Assembly (NCBI GenBank): GCA_020024235.1
Contig: JAHHUA010000013.1
Span: forward strand, 1-21,250
Origin: Oscillospiraceae bacterium
Lineage (GTDB): Bacteria; Bacillota; Clostridia; Oscillospirales; Ruminococcaceae
DNA length: 21,250 nt
Direction: 5' to 3'
Every line of letters starts with the position of its first letter. Within the stretch, counting starts at the first letter, position 1. The notes beneath the pieces were generated by a model that was not told the DNA's origin, made no database searches, and worked only from the letters and a program-made list of their open reading frames with translations. This document shows, one piece after another, positions 15,412-21,250 of this stretch. The position numbers and the translations under genes were made by a program.

Positions 15412-15429
15412 GAAAAGAGGAAAAATTTT

Positions 15430-16533
15430 ATGAATTTAAAGAAAATAGGAGCTTTAATTTTAGCTCTTTCTGTTACAATGACAGCTTTTGCAGGCTGTAC
15501 TCAAAAAGATGAAGAAAAAAATTCCAACAGCAGTTCTCAGATAAGTGCCGAGATTTCAGGTAGTGAAGAAAGCTCAAAACCAGATGAAAGTTCCAGCAAT
15601 GATGAAACTTCCGATAACTCTGAAAGCTCCTCACAAACAGCTGAAAAAGAAACTGTAAAAATTGCGGTTATGAAAGGCCCCACAGGTATGGGCATGGTAA
15701 ACCTTATGAGTAAAGCAGAAGAGGGAACCAGCGAAGGAAAATATGAAATTGTTATGGAAAGCACAGCTGATGCCATTGTAGGAAAGCTTGCTGACGGAAG
15801 TTTTGATGCTGCTGCTATCCCTGCAAATTTGGCTTCCGTTATTTTTAATAAAACGGAAGGTAAAATTTCAGCCGCAGCAATTAACACATTAGGTGTATTG
15901 TATGTAGTTGAATCGGGTGATACCATTCACAGTTTGGAAGATTTAAAAGGCAAAACAATTTATTCCACAGGAAAAGGAACTACACCTGAATTTGCATTTC
16001 GTCATGTGCTTAAACTAGCCGGAATTGATGCAGACAAGGATTTGACCATTGAATATAAATCAGAGGCTTCCGAAGTGGCAGCACTTATGGCACAGGATAA
16101 ATCTGCCATAGCTTTACTTCCACAGCCCTTTGTAACAGTAGCTCAAACTAAAAATGCAGATTTGAGGATAGCTTTAAACCTTTCCGAAGAATGGGAAAAG
16201 CTTGACAAAAACAGCAGTTTGGTTACAGGTGTAATGGTAGTAAGAAAAGACTTTTATGAAAACCACAGAGAAGCTTATGACCTGTTTATGAAAGAATATG
16301 AGGAATCAGTCAAATTTATAAATGAAAACATTGATGAAGGTGCAAAATTAGTTGCAAAATATGAAATTGCACCTGAACCTGTAGCTAAAAAAGCTATTCC
16401 TCTTTGCAATATAGTATTTATAAAGGGTGAAGAAATGCAGAATAAATTAAACGGATATTTGAATACACTTTTTGAACAGGAACCTAAATCAGTAGGAGGA
16501 AAACTTCCTGATGAAACATTCTTTATCAAATAA
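15430..16533 (+). CDS. ABC transporter substrate-binding lipoprotein (NMT1/SsuA-like)
   Basis: This 367-residue exported lipoprotein starts with the signal peptide MNLKKIGALILALSVTMTAF, followed by a lipobox FAGC with C23 as the lipidated residue (Phe at -3 is less common than Leu). A Ser/Glu/Asp-rich linker (about 28-75) tethers the binding domain. The domain (VKIAVMKGPTGMGMVNLM onward, with the SFDAAAIPAN and LEDLKGKTIYSTGKG stretches) resembles the periplasmic-binding type II group that takes up sulfonates, nitrate, taurine or thiamine precursors. The substrate is unknown. It overlaps the permease gene by 23 bases, so the two are a coupled unit. Closeness to thiT hints at a pyrimidine (HMP) or thiamine substrate, but the TPP riboswitch is downstream and does not control this gene. 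Confidence 0.88.
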   Translation: MNLKKIGALILALSVTMTAFAGCTQKDEEKNSNSSSQISAEISGSEESSKPDESSSNDETSDNSESSSQTAEKETVKIAVMKGPTGMGMVNLMSKAEEGTSEGKYEIVMESTADAIVGKLADGSFDAAAIPANLASVIFNKTEGKISAAAINTLGVLYVVESGDTIHSLEDLKGKTIYSTGKGTTPEFAFRHVLKLAGIDADKDLTIEYKSEASEVAALMAQDKSAIALLPQPFVTVAQTKNADLRIALNLSEEWEKLDKNSSLVTGVMVVRKDFYENHREAYDLFMKEYEESVKFINENIDEGAKLVAKYEIAPEPVAKKAIPLCNIVFIKGEEMQNKLNGYLNTLFEQEPKSVGGKLPDETFFIK

Positions 16534-17284
16534 ATCCTTAAATATTGCTGGTATAATATTTTGGATTTTTATTTGGCAGCTAATCAGTATGATTTTAAAT
16601 GAGGAGATACTTATGGTATCTCCTTTAGTTGTAATAAAAACCTTTGTAAAAATGGTTTTTGAAAAGGAATTTTGGCAAAGAGTTTTTTTAAGTTTCGGTA
16701 AAATTACAGCGGGATTTTTTTTGGGAGTTATATCAGGGTCGTTTTTCGGCAGTATTTCCTGCAAAAGCAAAATTGCCTATGCTTTAATAACTCCTATTAA
16801 TCAAATAATCAAATCTACTCCCATAGCATCTTTTATAATACTGATACTGTTTTGGATAAAATCCGAAAATATTTCGGTAATTATTTCATTTTTAATTGTA
16901 TTTCCGCTTTTTTATACAAATATAAGGGAAGGAATTGAAAATACCGATATAAAAATACTGCAAATGGCTCAAATATATGGTTTCAGCTTTAAAAACAAGT
17001 TTTTTTATATATATTTGCCCCATATAATGCCTTATTTTATTTCTGCCTGTTCTATAGGACTTGGTATGTGCTGGAAAGCGGGAATTGCTGCCGAAGTTAT
17101 TGCCACACCTAAAAATTCCATTGGTGATGCCTTGTATCGCTCTAAAATAAATCTGGATACACCTTATTTATTTGCCTGGACAATGGTTATTATTATTATA
17201 AGTGTATTTTTTGAAAAACTGTTTATCAAAACCATACAGAAAATAAACCGTAAATTCTATCAGATGGAGGACGGAAATGATTGA
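16511..17284 (+). CDS. ABC transporter permease (BPD_transp_1 type)
   Basis: This 257-residue membrane protein has about six hydrophobic segments (for example AGIIFWIFIWQLISMIL near 13-29 and the final FAWTMVIIIISVFF). The cytoplasmic coupling motif is visible around ENTDIKILQMAQIYGFSFKN, continuing to LPHIMPYF. The stretch CWKAGIAAEVIATPKNSIGDAL is typical of the SsuC/TauC/ThiX permease group. It starts inside the lipoprotein gene (SD GTAGGAGGA at 16493-16501) and overlaps the ATPase gene by 8 bases. It would form the homodimeric channel of the importer. Confidence 0.9.
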   Translation: MKHSLSNKSLNIAGIIFWIFIWQLISMILNEEILMVSPLVVIKTFVKMVFEKEFWQRVFLSFGKITAGFFLGVISGSFFGSISCKSKIAYALITPINQIIKSTPIASFIILILFWIKSENISVIISFLIVFPLFYTNIREGIENTDIKILQMAQIYGFSFKNKFFYIYLPHIMPYFISACSIGLGMCWKAGIAAEVIATPKNSIGDALYRSKINLDTPYLFAWTMVIIIISVFFEKLFIKTIQKINRKFYQMEDGND

Positions 17285-17846
17285 GATTAAAGAAATTACC
17301 AAATCCTTTGATGGAAATATTGTACTGAATAAAGTAAGTTTTAATATAAACAAAAATGAACCTGTTTTTATTATGGGAAAATCCGGAAAAGGCAAAACTA
17401 CTCTTATAAATATTATTATAGGATTAAAAAAAGCTGACAGTGGTGAAATAACCGGTTTGGATAACTTAAAAAAATCCTTGGTTTTTCAGGAGGACAGACT
17501 TTGTGAAAATATTTCTTCTGTTAAAAATATCAAAATTGCCTGTCCCCATGTTTCCGATGAAACTGCCCAACAAGCTTTAACTGAAATGGGTTTTTCAAAG
17601 GAAGATTTAATAAAATCAGTTAAAAATTTAAGCGGTGGTATGAAAAGAAGAACTGCTTTGGCAAGATGTTTGCTCCATGGCGGTGATTTTATCATAATGG
17701 ATGAGCCTTTTAAGGGACTTGACAGTATTACCAAGGATATTTGTGTGGATTATGTAAAAAAACATATAAAAGATAAATATGTTTTAATTGTAACTCACAG
17801 CGAAGATGATTTTTTAAAAATAGGAGGAAAAATTATAAAATTGTAA
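17277..17846 (+). CDS. ABC transporter ATP-binding protein, short form
   Basis: This 189-residue nucleotide-binding subunit has every catalytic element: Walker A GKSGKGKTT (34-42), Q-loop Q71 in VFQEDRL, signature LSGGM (118-122), Walker B FIIMDEPF with D142 and E143, the D-loop GLDS, and the switch His174 in THSEDD. Relatives in SsuB/TauB-type systems are about 240-260 residues. The shortness comes from a compact segment between Walker A and the Q-loop, a reduced helical domain, and the loss of the C-terminal extension. All motifs are intact, so I regard it as functional rather than truncated. The SD is GATGGAGGA, within the permease 3' end. Immediately after it begins the thiT regulatory region. 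Confidence 0.92.
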   Translation: MIEIKEITKSFDGNIVLNKVSFNINKNEPVFIMGKSGKGKTTLINIIIGLKKADSGEITGLDNLKKSLVFQEDRLCENISSVKNIKIACPHVSDETAQQALTEMGFSKEDLIKSVKNLSGGMKRRTALARCLLHGGDFIIMDEPFKGLDSITKDICVDYVKKHIKDKYVLIVTHSEDDFLKIGGKIIKL

Positions 17847-17864
17847 TTTGTTTTTAGAAAGTTA

Positions 17865-17893
17865 TTTACAATTAGGACATAGTATGTTATAAT
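17865..17893 (+). promoter_or_regulatory. thiT: Promoter of the TPP riboswitch-thiT transcript
   Basis: TTTACA (17865-17870), 17 bases, then TATAAT (17888-17893). Transcription would start near 17900, about 20 bases before the riboswitch core, so thiT has its own promoter independent of the ABC genes. Confidence 0.82.
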
Positions 17894-17924
17894 ATACAGG
17901 TAAAAATTAAATCGCAGTATAAAG

Positions 17925-18013
17925 AAACGGGGAGCTGACGAAAAGTCGGCTGAGATAGTGCATGATATTCGGCACTGACCCGCAAACCTGATTCGGATAA
18001 TGCCGACGGAGGA
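17925..18013 (+). promoter_or_regulatory. TPP riboswitch (THI element)
   Basis: The conserved aptamer segments are present in order: GGGGAGC, GGCTGAGA (17948-17955), CTGACCCG, ACCTGATTCGGATAATGCC (17986-18004) and CGGAGGAA. Thiamine pyrophosphate binding by this class represses thiamine uptake or synthesis genes. With the terminator at 18042-18072 it forms a transcription-attenuation switch for thiT. Confidence 0.95.
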
Positions 18014-18041
18014 ATTTACCATAAAGCTATGCCTTATTTCG

Positions 18042-18072
18042 CCGCAGACATTGTATCTGCGGTTTTCTTTTT
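18042..18072 (+). terminator. Riboswitch-controlled terminator before thiT
   Basis: CCGCAGA (18042-18048) pairs perfectly with TCTGCGG (18056-18062) around a 7-base loop, followed by TTTTCTTTTT. It is a strong intrinsic terminator, placed between the aptamer and the thiT start, as expected for an OFF switch. Confidence 0.92.
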
Positions 18073-18103
18073 CGGAAAAAATAAGAAAGGACGGTGGCTT
18101 ATT

Positions 18104-18673
18104 ATGAAACCACAGTTAAGAAAACTCACCCACTGCGGGCTTATGCTTGCTTTAGCTTTTGTACTGTCTATGCTTAAAGTTTTTTCACTTTATAACGGCG
18201 GTTCTATTACAATAGCAAGTATGGCTCCAATCATTATTATTTCCTTTATGTACGGAACAAAAACCGGAGTATTTACCGCTTTTGTTTATTCATTGCTGCA
18301 AATGGTACAGGGATTTTATCCTCCGCCTGTACAGACTATTTGGAACTTTATCCTTGTAATTTTACTGGATTATGTAGTTGCATTTACAGTTTTGGGCTTA
18401 GCTGATTTAATTAAAAAACCTTTTGGAGAAAAGAAAGTACTGGGTTCTGTAGTAGCAGCTGTGGCAGTAATATTCGGCAGATTTTTCTGTCATTTCCTAA
18501 GCGGAATTATTATTTGGGGAACTTATGCTCCTGAAGGCATGAGTGCTACTGTATATTCACTGCTCTATAACGGTTCCCTTATGATAGGTGAAATGATTAC
18601 AACAGGAGTAGTTGTGGGACTTTTAGTTGCATTTGTGGATTTTGATAAAATCAAAAAACAAAGTGTAGCATAA
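18104..18673 (+). CDS. thiT: Energy-coupled thiamine transporter S-component ThiT
   Basis: From the ATG at 18104 (SD GAAAGGACGG) the product is 189 residues with about six membrane helices, standard for ThiT. The frame is open upstream to 18029, but that part lies across the riboswitch terminator and is not expected to be coding. Residues known from Lactococcus ThiT to bind thiamine (as I recall them: H125, W133, Y146, N151) align with one constant offset to H130, W138, Y151 and N156; the acidic E84 position is D89. ThiT captures thiamine at the membrane and works with a shared ECF module (EcfA, EcfA', EcfT), which is not in this window. TPP control of the gene confirms the substrate. Confidence 0.95.
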   Translation: MKPQLRKLTHCGLMLALAFVLSMLKVFSLYNGGSITIASMAPIIIISFMYGTKTGVFTAFVYSLLQMVQGFYPPPVQTIWNFILVILLDYVVAFTVLGLADLIKKPFGEKKVLGSVVAAVAVIFGRFFCHFLSGIIIWGTYAPEGMSATVYSLLYNGSLMIGEMITTGVVVGLLVAFVDFDKIKKQSVA

Positions 18674-18677
18674 ATTT

Positions 18678-18690
18678 AAAAAGCCATTCG
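18678..18690 (+). other. Orphan left arm of a split thiT terminator (candidate)
   Basis: AAAAAGCCATTCG begins 5 bases after the thiT stop and has no local partner. Its 12-base part at 18679-18690 is complementary, with one G-U pair, to CGAGTGGCTTTT at 19644-19655, which is followed by ATTTAT. The two halves look like one terminator separated by the intervening 953 bases. Confidence 0.5.
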
Positions 18691-18792
18691 TTATTTAGGT
18701 ATACCCTGTAAAAAAGTATTTTTTCTAAAAGATTTTAGGAACTTATTCCTAGCGATTTCACTGTTTATACCCCCGTATGAAGTATAAACAGT
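18691..18792. repeat. Cluster of nested short palindromes
   Basis: Four inverted repeats follow one another: GGTATACC (18698-18705), CTAAAA/TTTTAG (18725-18730/18733-18738), TAGGAA/TTCCTA (18736-18741/18746-18751) and ACTGTTTATAC/GTATAAACAGT (18760-18770/18782-18792, 11 perfect base pairs). The minus strand has an open frame through it, ending in a Lys-rich stretch, but with no SD or recognisable domain. It may be a non-autonomous repeat element or the end of an inserted segment. Confidence 0.5.
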
Positions 18793-18823
18793 ATGCTCAT
18801 AAAGACGATACAGAGTTGCAATG

Positions 18824-18852
18824 TTGCCTTTATCCTTTACTAATGCTATAAT
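18824..18852 (+). promoter_or_regulatory. Candidate promoter of the peptidase S51 gene
   Basis: TTGCCT (18824-18829), 17 bases, then TATAAT (18847-18852). It lies 61 bases upstream of the chosen ATG at 18914, which supports that start over any start further upstream in the same frame. Confidence 0.6.
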
Positions 18853-18913
18853 CAAAGCAATAAATCGGAATAAACTTAACACTAATACATGGTCTTTTGG
18901 GGGAGGAATAGGA

Positions 18914-19522
18914 ATGCTTATTTTATGTTCAAACGGGTTGAGCAGTGATGCTTTGAAATCTGAGATGCTAAAGTATGTAGCAAAATTAACGAAAGCTGCC
19001 CTTGTTGTTACTGCGGATAATGAATACAAGGAAAATAATTACCACATTCCAAGATGTGTAGAAGAATTAAAGCAGTTAGGTTTAACTACTGATATAATCG
19101 ATATAGATAATTCAGATCCCAATATTCTTCTCCAGTATGATTTGGTTGAGTTTATTGGTGGGAATCCTTTTTATCTGATTGACTCTATCAGAAGAAATTG
19201 CGCTCAAGGTATCCTTAAAATAATTAGTGCTGAAAAAATACTTGTGGGTTGGAGTGCATCTGCATTTGTTTTTGGACCCACATTAGATCTTGTGAATGAG
19301 TATACACCAGAAATGAATATTGTAGGTCTGACTGATCTATCAGGGTTAAATCTGACAGACGTTGAAGTATTACCTCATTACAGCAGGTTTGTCAGCAGGT
19401 TTAATAACTTTGAAGAGCGCTGTGTAAAATATGAAAAATCCCATTTGAAATCTGTAACCAGATTAAATGATGGAGATGGCATTTTTATCGATTGTGACAC
19501 AAAAATACATATCAGGGCATAG
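18914..19522 (+). CDS. Peptidase S51 (dipeptidase E-like) family protein
   Basis: The ATG at 18914 with GGGAGGAATAGG directly upstream gives 202 residues. The frame is open up to 18821, but that region holds the promoter. The protein has the class I glutamine-amidotransferase-like fold of family S51: LILCSNGLSS at the N-terminus, EFIGGNPFYLID (79-90) as the typical GGN loop, the nucleophile elbow GWSASA with S114, and LPHYSRF with H155 as the likely catalytic His. Family members cleave Asp-X dipeptides or cyanophycin-type substrates in the cytoplasm. The family motif is GxSAGA; here the second Gly is Ser (S116), so activity is not assured. It has its own promoter and terminator and appears to sit in an inserted segment. 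Confidence 0.82.
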   Translation: MLILCSNGLSSDALKSEMLKYVAKLTKAALVVTADNEYKENNYHIPRCVEELKQLGLTTDIIDIDNSDPNILLQYDLVEFIGGNPFYLIDSIRRNCAQGILKIISAEKILVGWSASAFVFGPTLDLVNEYTPEMNIVGLTDLSGLNLTDVEVLPHYSRFVSRFNNFEERCVKYEKSHLKSVTRLNDGDGIFIDCDTKIHIRA

Positions 19523-19533
19523 TAAAGTGTCAA

Positions 19534-19554
19534 ATCCGATTAAATTTATCGGAT
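19534..19554 (+). other. Small hairpin after the peptidase gene
   Basis: ATCCGAT (19534-19540) pairs perfectly with ATCGGAT (19548-19554) around a 7-base loop, 11 bases after the stop. There is no U-tract, so it is more likely a 3' stabilising hairpin ahead of the true terminator. Confidence 0.4.
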
Positions 19555-19566
19555 AGTATATAAATG

Positions 19567-19601
19567 AAAAAGGAGTGTATTTTTTCGATACGCTCCTTTT
19601 T
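19567..19601 (+). terminator. Intrinsic terminator of the peptidase gene
   Basis: AAAAAGGAGTGTAT (19567-19580) pairs with ATACGCTCCTTTTT (19588-19601) over 14 positions with one G-U pair. The terminal U-tract is part of the 3' arm and the A-tract mirrors it, so it could stop transcription from either side. The 213 bases from here to the next gene hold the split-terminator right arm and otherwise only AT-rich sequence. Confidence 0.9.
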
Positions 19602-19643
19602 AATTGTTTCTAAAGTACTTCCTTATTTGGTGTTGGCATTTTA

Positions 19644-19658
19644 CGAGTGGCTTTTATT
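19644..19658 (+). other. Orphan right arm of a split thiT terminator (candidate)
   Basis: CGAGTGGCTTTTATT has no local partner but complements 18679-18690 (see that entry). The following ATTTATAAG supplies a weak U-rich tail. A terminator of this form would sit immediately after thiT if the 18691-19643 segment were removed. Confidence 0.5.
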
Positions 19659-19814
19659 TATAAGTTTTGTTATTATTAAATTGTTATGACTTTATCATAA
19701 AATATAATTATTTAAACTGTATTAATAAATTATAAGTGCTTTTTACTTATTGTGCTAATAATTTTGTATTATAATGTCAACTATATAATAAAATAGTGAA
19801 AGGTTTGATATGAT

Positions 19815-21250
19815 ATGTCAGAAAAAATATTTTATGGTGGTAAAATTATAACAATGGCAAATGAAAATGCTGAGGCAGTTTTAATAAAAGACGGTTTGGT
19901 TTATGCTGTGGGAAATGAAAAAGATGTAATGGCACAGGCATCGAAAAATGCCGAAAAAATAAACCTAGCAGGAAAATGTTTAATGCCCTCATTTATAGAC
20001 GGACACAGCCATTTAACACAGTTTTCTCAGTCCCTGACCTCGGTAAATTTAAACGGCAGCAAAACTTTTGATGATATTATAAATACACTCAAGGAATTTA
20101 AAGAAGAAACTAATTGTCAAAAGGGTGAATGGATTATAGGATTTGGTTACGATCACAATAGTTTAAAAGAAAAAATCCACCCAACCAAAGAAATTTTGGA
20201 TAAGGCTTTCCCTGAAAATCCCGTGATTATCAGCCATGTCAGCGGTCATGTGGCTGTGGCAAACAGTTTGGGACTTAAAGAGGCAAATTTAACTGATAGT
20301 TCACCGGAAATTTCAGGAGGTGTCTTAGGCAGGGACAGTGAAGGTCATTTAAACGGTTATTTGGAAGAAAATGCTTTTATGACATTTAGAAAGTATGTGC
20401 CAATGCCCACAAAAGAAAAAACTTTGGAACTTATGAAAAAAGCCCAGCATATTTATTTAAGCTATGGTATAACCACTATTCAGGATGGTATGCTGGATAA
20501 TGCCGCCTTTGATTATCTTAAAACTTCCGCGGAAAAAGGTGATTTAATCTGTGATGTGGTAGGTTATGCCGATATGAAAAACAGCCATGGACTTTTTGAA
20601 AATAATCCTGATTATGACAGAAAATATAAAAATAATTTTAAACTAAACGGATATAAAATTTTTCTGGACGGAAGCCCTCAAGGCAGAACCGCATGGTTAA
20701 GAGAGCCATATCTCAAAACCCCGGAAGACAGTCGAGAAAATTACTGTGGCTATCCTATTTACAAAGATGAGGAAGTAAAAGCTTTTGTCAATAAAGCCGT
20801 AAGTGAAGGCAGACAGCTTCTTTGCCACTGTAACGGAGATGCGGCAGCTTTGCAGTATATACATTCTTTTGATAAATATACTGATACCAGGCCTGTAATT
20901 ATTCATGGTCAGTTTCTGCCCCGTGAAGTTTTGCCCGAAGTAAAAGAAAAGGGTTTAATGCCTTCATATTTTGTGGCTCATACCTATTACTGGGGTGATA
21001 TTCATATAAAAAATATGGGTATGGAAAGAGCAAAAAATATAAGTCCTGCCAACTCCACCGAAAAATTAGGAATACCATTTACTTTCCATCAGGATACCCC
21101 TGTTTTGCCATCGGATATGATTGATACTTTGTGGTGTGCCGTAAACAGAACCACTAAAAACGGAGTTAAGCTCAATCAGGAGGAAAGTCTGTCAGTATAT
21201 GATGCTTTAAAAGCCATTACAATTTATGGTGCTTATCAGTACAGTGAGGA
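19815..21250 (+). CDS. Amidohydrolase family protein (YtcJ-like, Amidohydro_3), 3' end outside window
   Basis: The frame is open from the ATG at 19815 to the window edge, giving 478 residues of a family that is usually 530-550 long. The N-terminal beta-sandwich part leads to the metal-binding DGHSHL (H64, H66). Further conserved sites are KIFLDGSPQGRTAWL, CHCNGD and VIIHGQF with the two expected barrel His residues, and HQDTP with the catalytic Asp. Relatives are zinc-dependent hydrolases of imides, amides or N-acyl compounds in the cytoplasm; YtcJ itself has no firmly established substrate. The SD is GAAAGG 12 bases upstream, at rather long spacing. An upstream TATAAT (19770-19775) has no good -35 box. 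It is a monocistronic start as far as can be seen. Confidence 0.87.
   Translation, partial: MSEKIFYGGKIITMANENAEAVLIKDGLVYAVGNEKDVMAQASKNAEKINLAGKCLMPSFIDGHSHLTQFSQSLTSVNLNGSKTFDDIINTLKEFKEETNCQKGEWIIGFGYDHNSLKEKIHPTKEILDKAFPENPVIISHVSGHVAVANSLGLKEANLTDSSPEISGGVLGRDSEGHLNGYLEENAFMTFRKYVPMPTKEKTLELMKKAQHIYLSYGITTIQDGMLDNAAFDYLKTSAEKGDLICDVVGYADMKNSHGLFENNPDYDRKYKNNFKLNGYKIFLDGSPQGRTAWLREPYLKTPEDSRENYCGYPIYKDEEVKAFVNKAVSEGRQLLCHCNGDAAALQYIHSFDKYTDTRPVIIHGQFLPREVLPEVKEKGLMPSYFVAHTYYWGDIHIKNMGMERAKNISPANSTEKLGIPFTFHQDTPVLPSDMIDTLWCAVNRTTKNGVKLNQEESLSVYDALKAITIYGAYQYSE

Noticed and set aside
17830..17849. Hairpin AAATTA/TAATTT at the stop of the ABC ATPase gene followed by GTTTTT
   Set aside because: Only six A/T pairs with an 8-base loop; too unstable to call a terminator.
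18029..18103. N-terminal extension of ThiT by 25 residues
   Set aside because: The stretch contains the riboswitch terminator hairpin and U-tract; the ATG at 18104 has an SD and gives the normal length.
18821..18913. N-terminal extension of the peptidase S51 protein
   Set aside because: The region holds a TTGCCT-17-TATAAT promoter, and the start at 18914 has a strong SD and a family-like N-terminus.
18691..19029. Minus-strand protein of 112 residues as a real gene
   Set aside because: No SD, no domain recognised, antisense to the peptidase gene promoter and start; treated as part of a repeat-like region instead.
19732..19750. Hairpin ATAAGT/ACTTAT upstream of the amidohydrolase gene
   Set aside because: Six A/T-rich pairs in an AT-rich spacer, no functional context.

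Overview
The window is chromosomal DNA from a low-GC Gram-positive anaerobe, most likely a member of the class Clostridia. The evidence is AT-rich sequence with purine-rich Shine-Dalgarno sites, a T-box and a TPP riboswitch, a Gram-positive style lipoprotein, a flavodiiron protein, and the gene order maf-mreBCD-PBP2-min-mgsA known from Clostridia. I cannot name a genus. It is mostly core genome; no tRNA, rRNA, CRISPR array or transposase gene was seen.

Layout. (1) 1-1180, minus strand: a flavodiiron protein (O2/NO reductase), cut by the window edge. A 240-bp AT-rich divergent spacer follows, carrying two PerR-box-like palindromes. (2) 1421-4835, plus: zapA, a U32 peptidase-family protein, dut and maf, tightly packed. 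(3) 4986-10842, plus: mreB, mreC, mreD, class B PBP2, a MinD-like ATPase and mgsA. This is the rod-shape and division-site cluster, but minC, minE and rodA, which related genomes carry here, are absent. (4) 10859-14304: a complete T-box leader with an overlapping Asp/His specifier (GACAC), then hisS and aspS. HisRS ends in a His/Asp/Cys-rich, metal-binding-like tail. (5) 14375-17846: precorrin-2 dehydrogenase, a YtqB/MnmM-type methyltransferase and a three-gene ABC importer (lipoprotein, permease, short ATPase). (6) 17865-18673: promoter, TPP riboswitch, terminator and thiT. (7) 18691-19643: a self-contained cassette with nested palindromes, a promoter, a peptidase S51 gene and a terminator. 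It appears to split the thiT terminator into two distant complementary halves. (8) 19815 to the end: an YtcJ-like amidohydrolase, cut by the window edge.

The genes form several functional groups: wall elongation and division (ZapA, MreBCD, PBP2, MinD-like, Maf), nucleotide-pool cleaning (Dut, Maf), coordinated supply of two aminoacyl-tRNA synthetases under one tRNA-sensing leader, and vitamin uptake (ThiT under TPP control, with an ABC importer of unknown substrate beside it). The observations most worth following are the dual-codon T-box, the HisRS tail and the split thiT terminator around the peptidase cassette.
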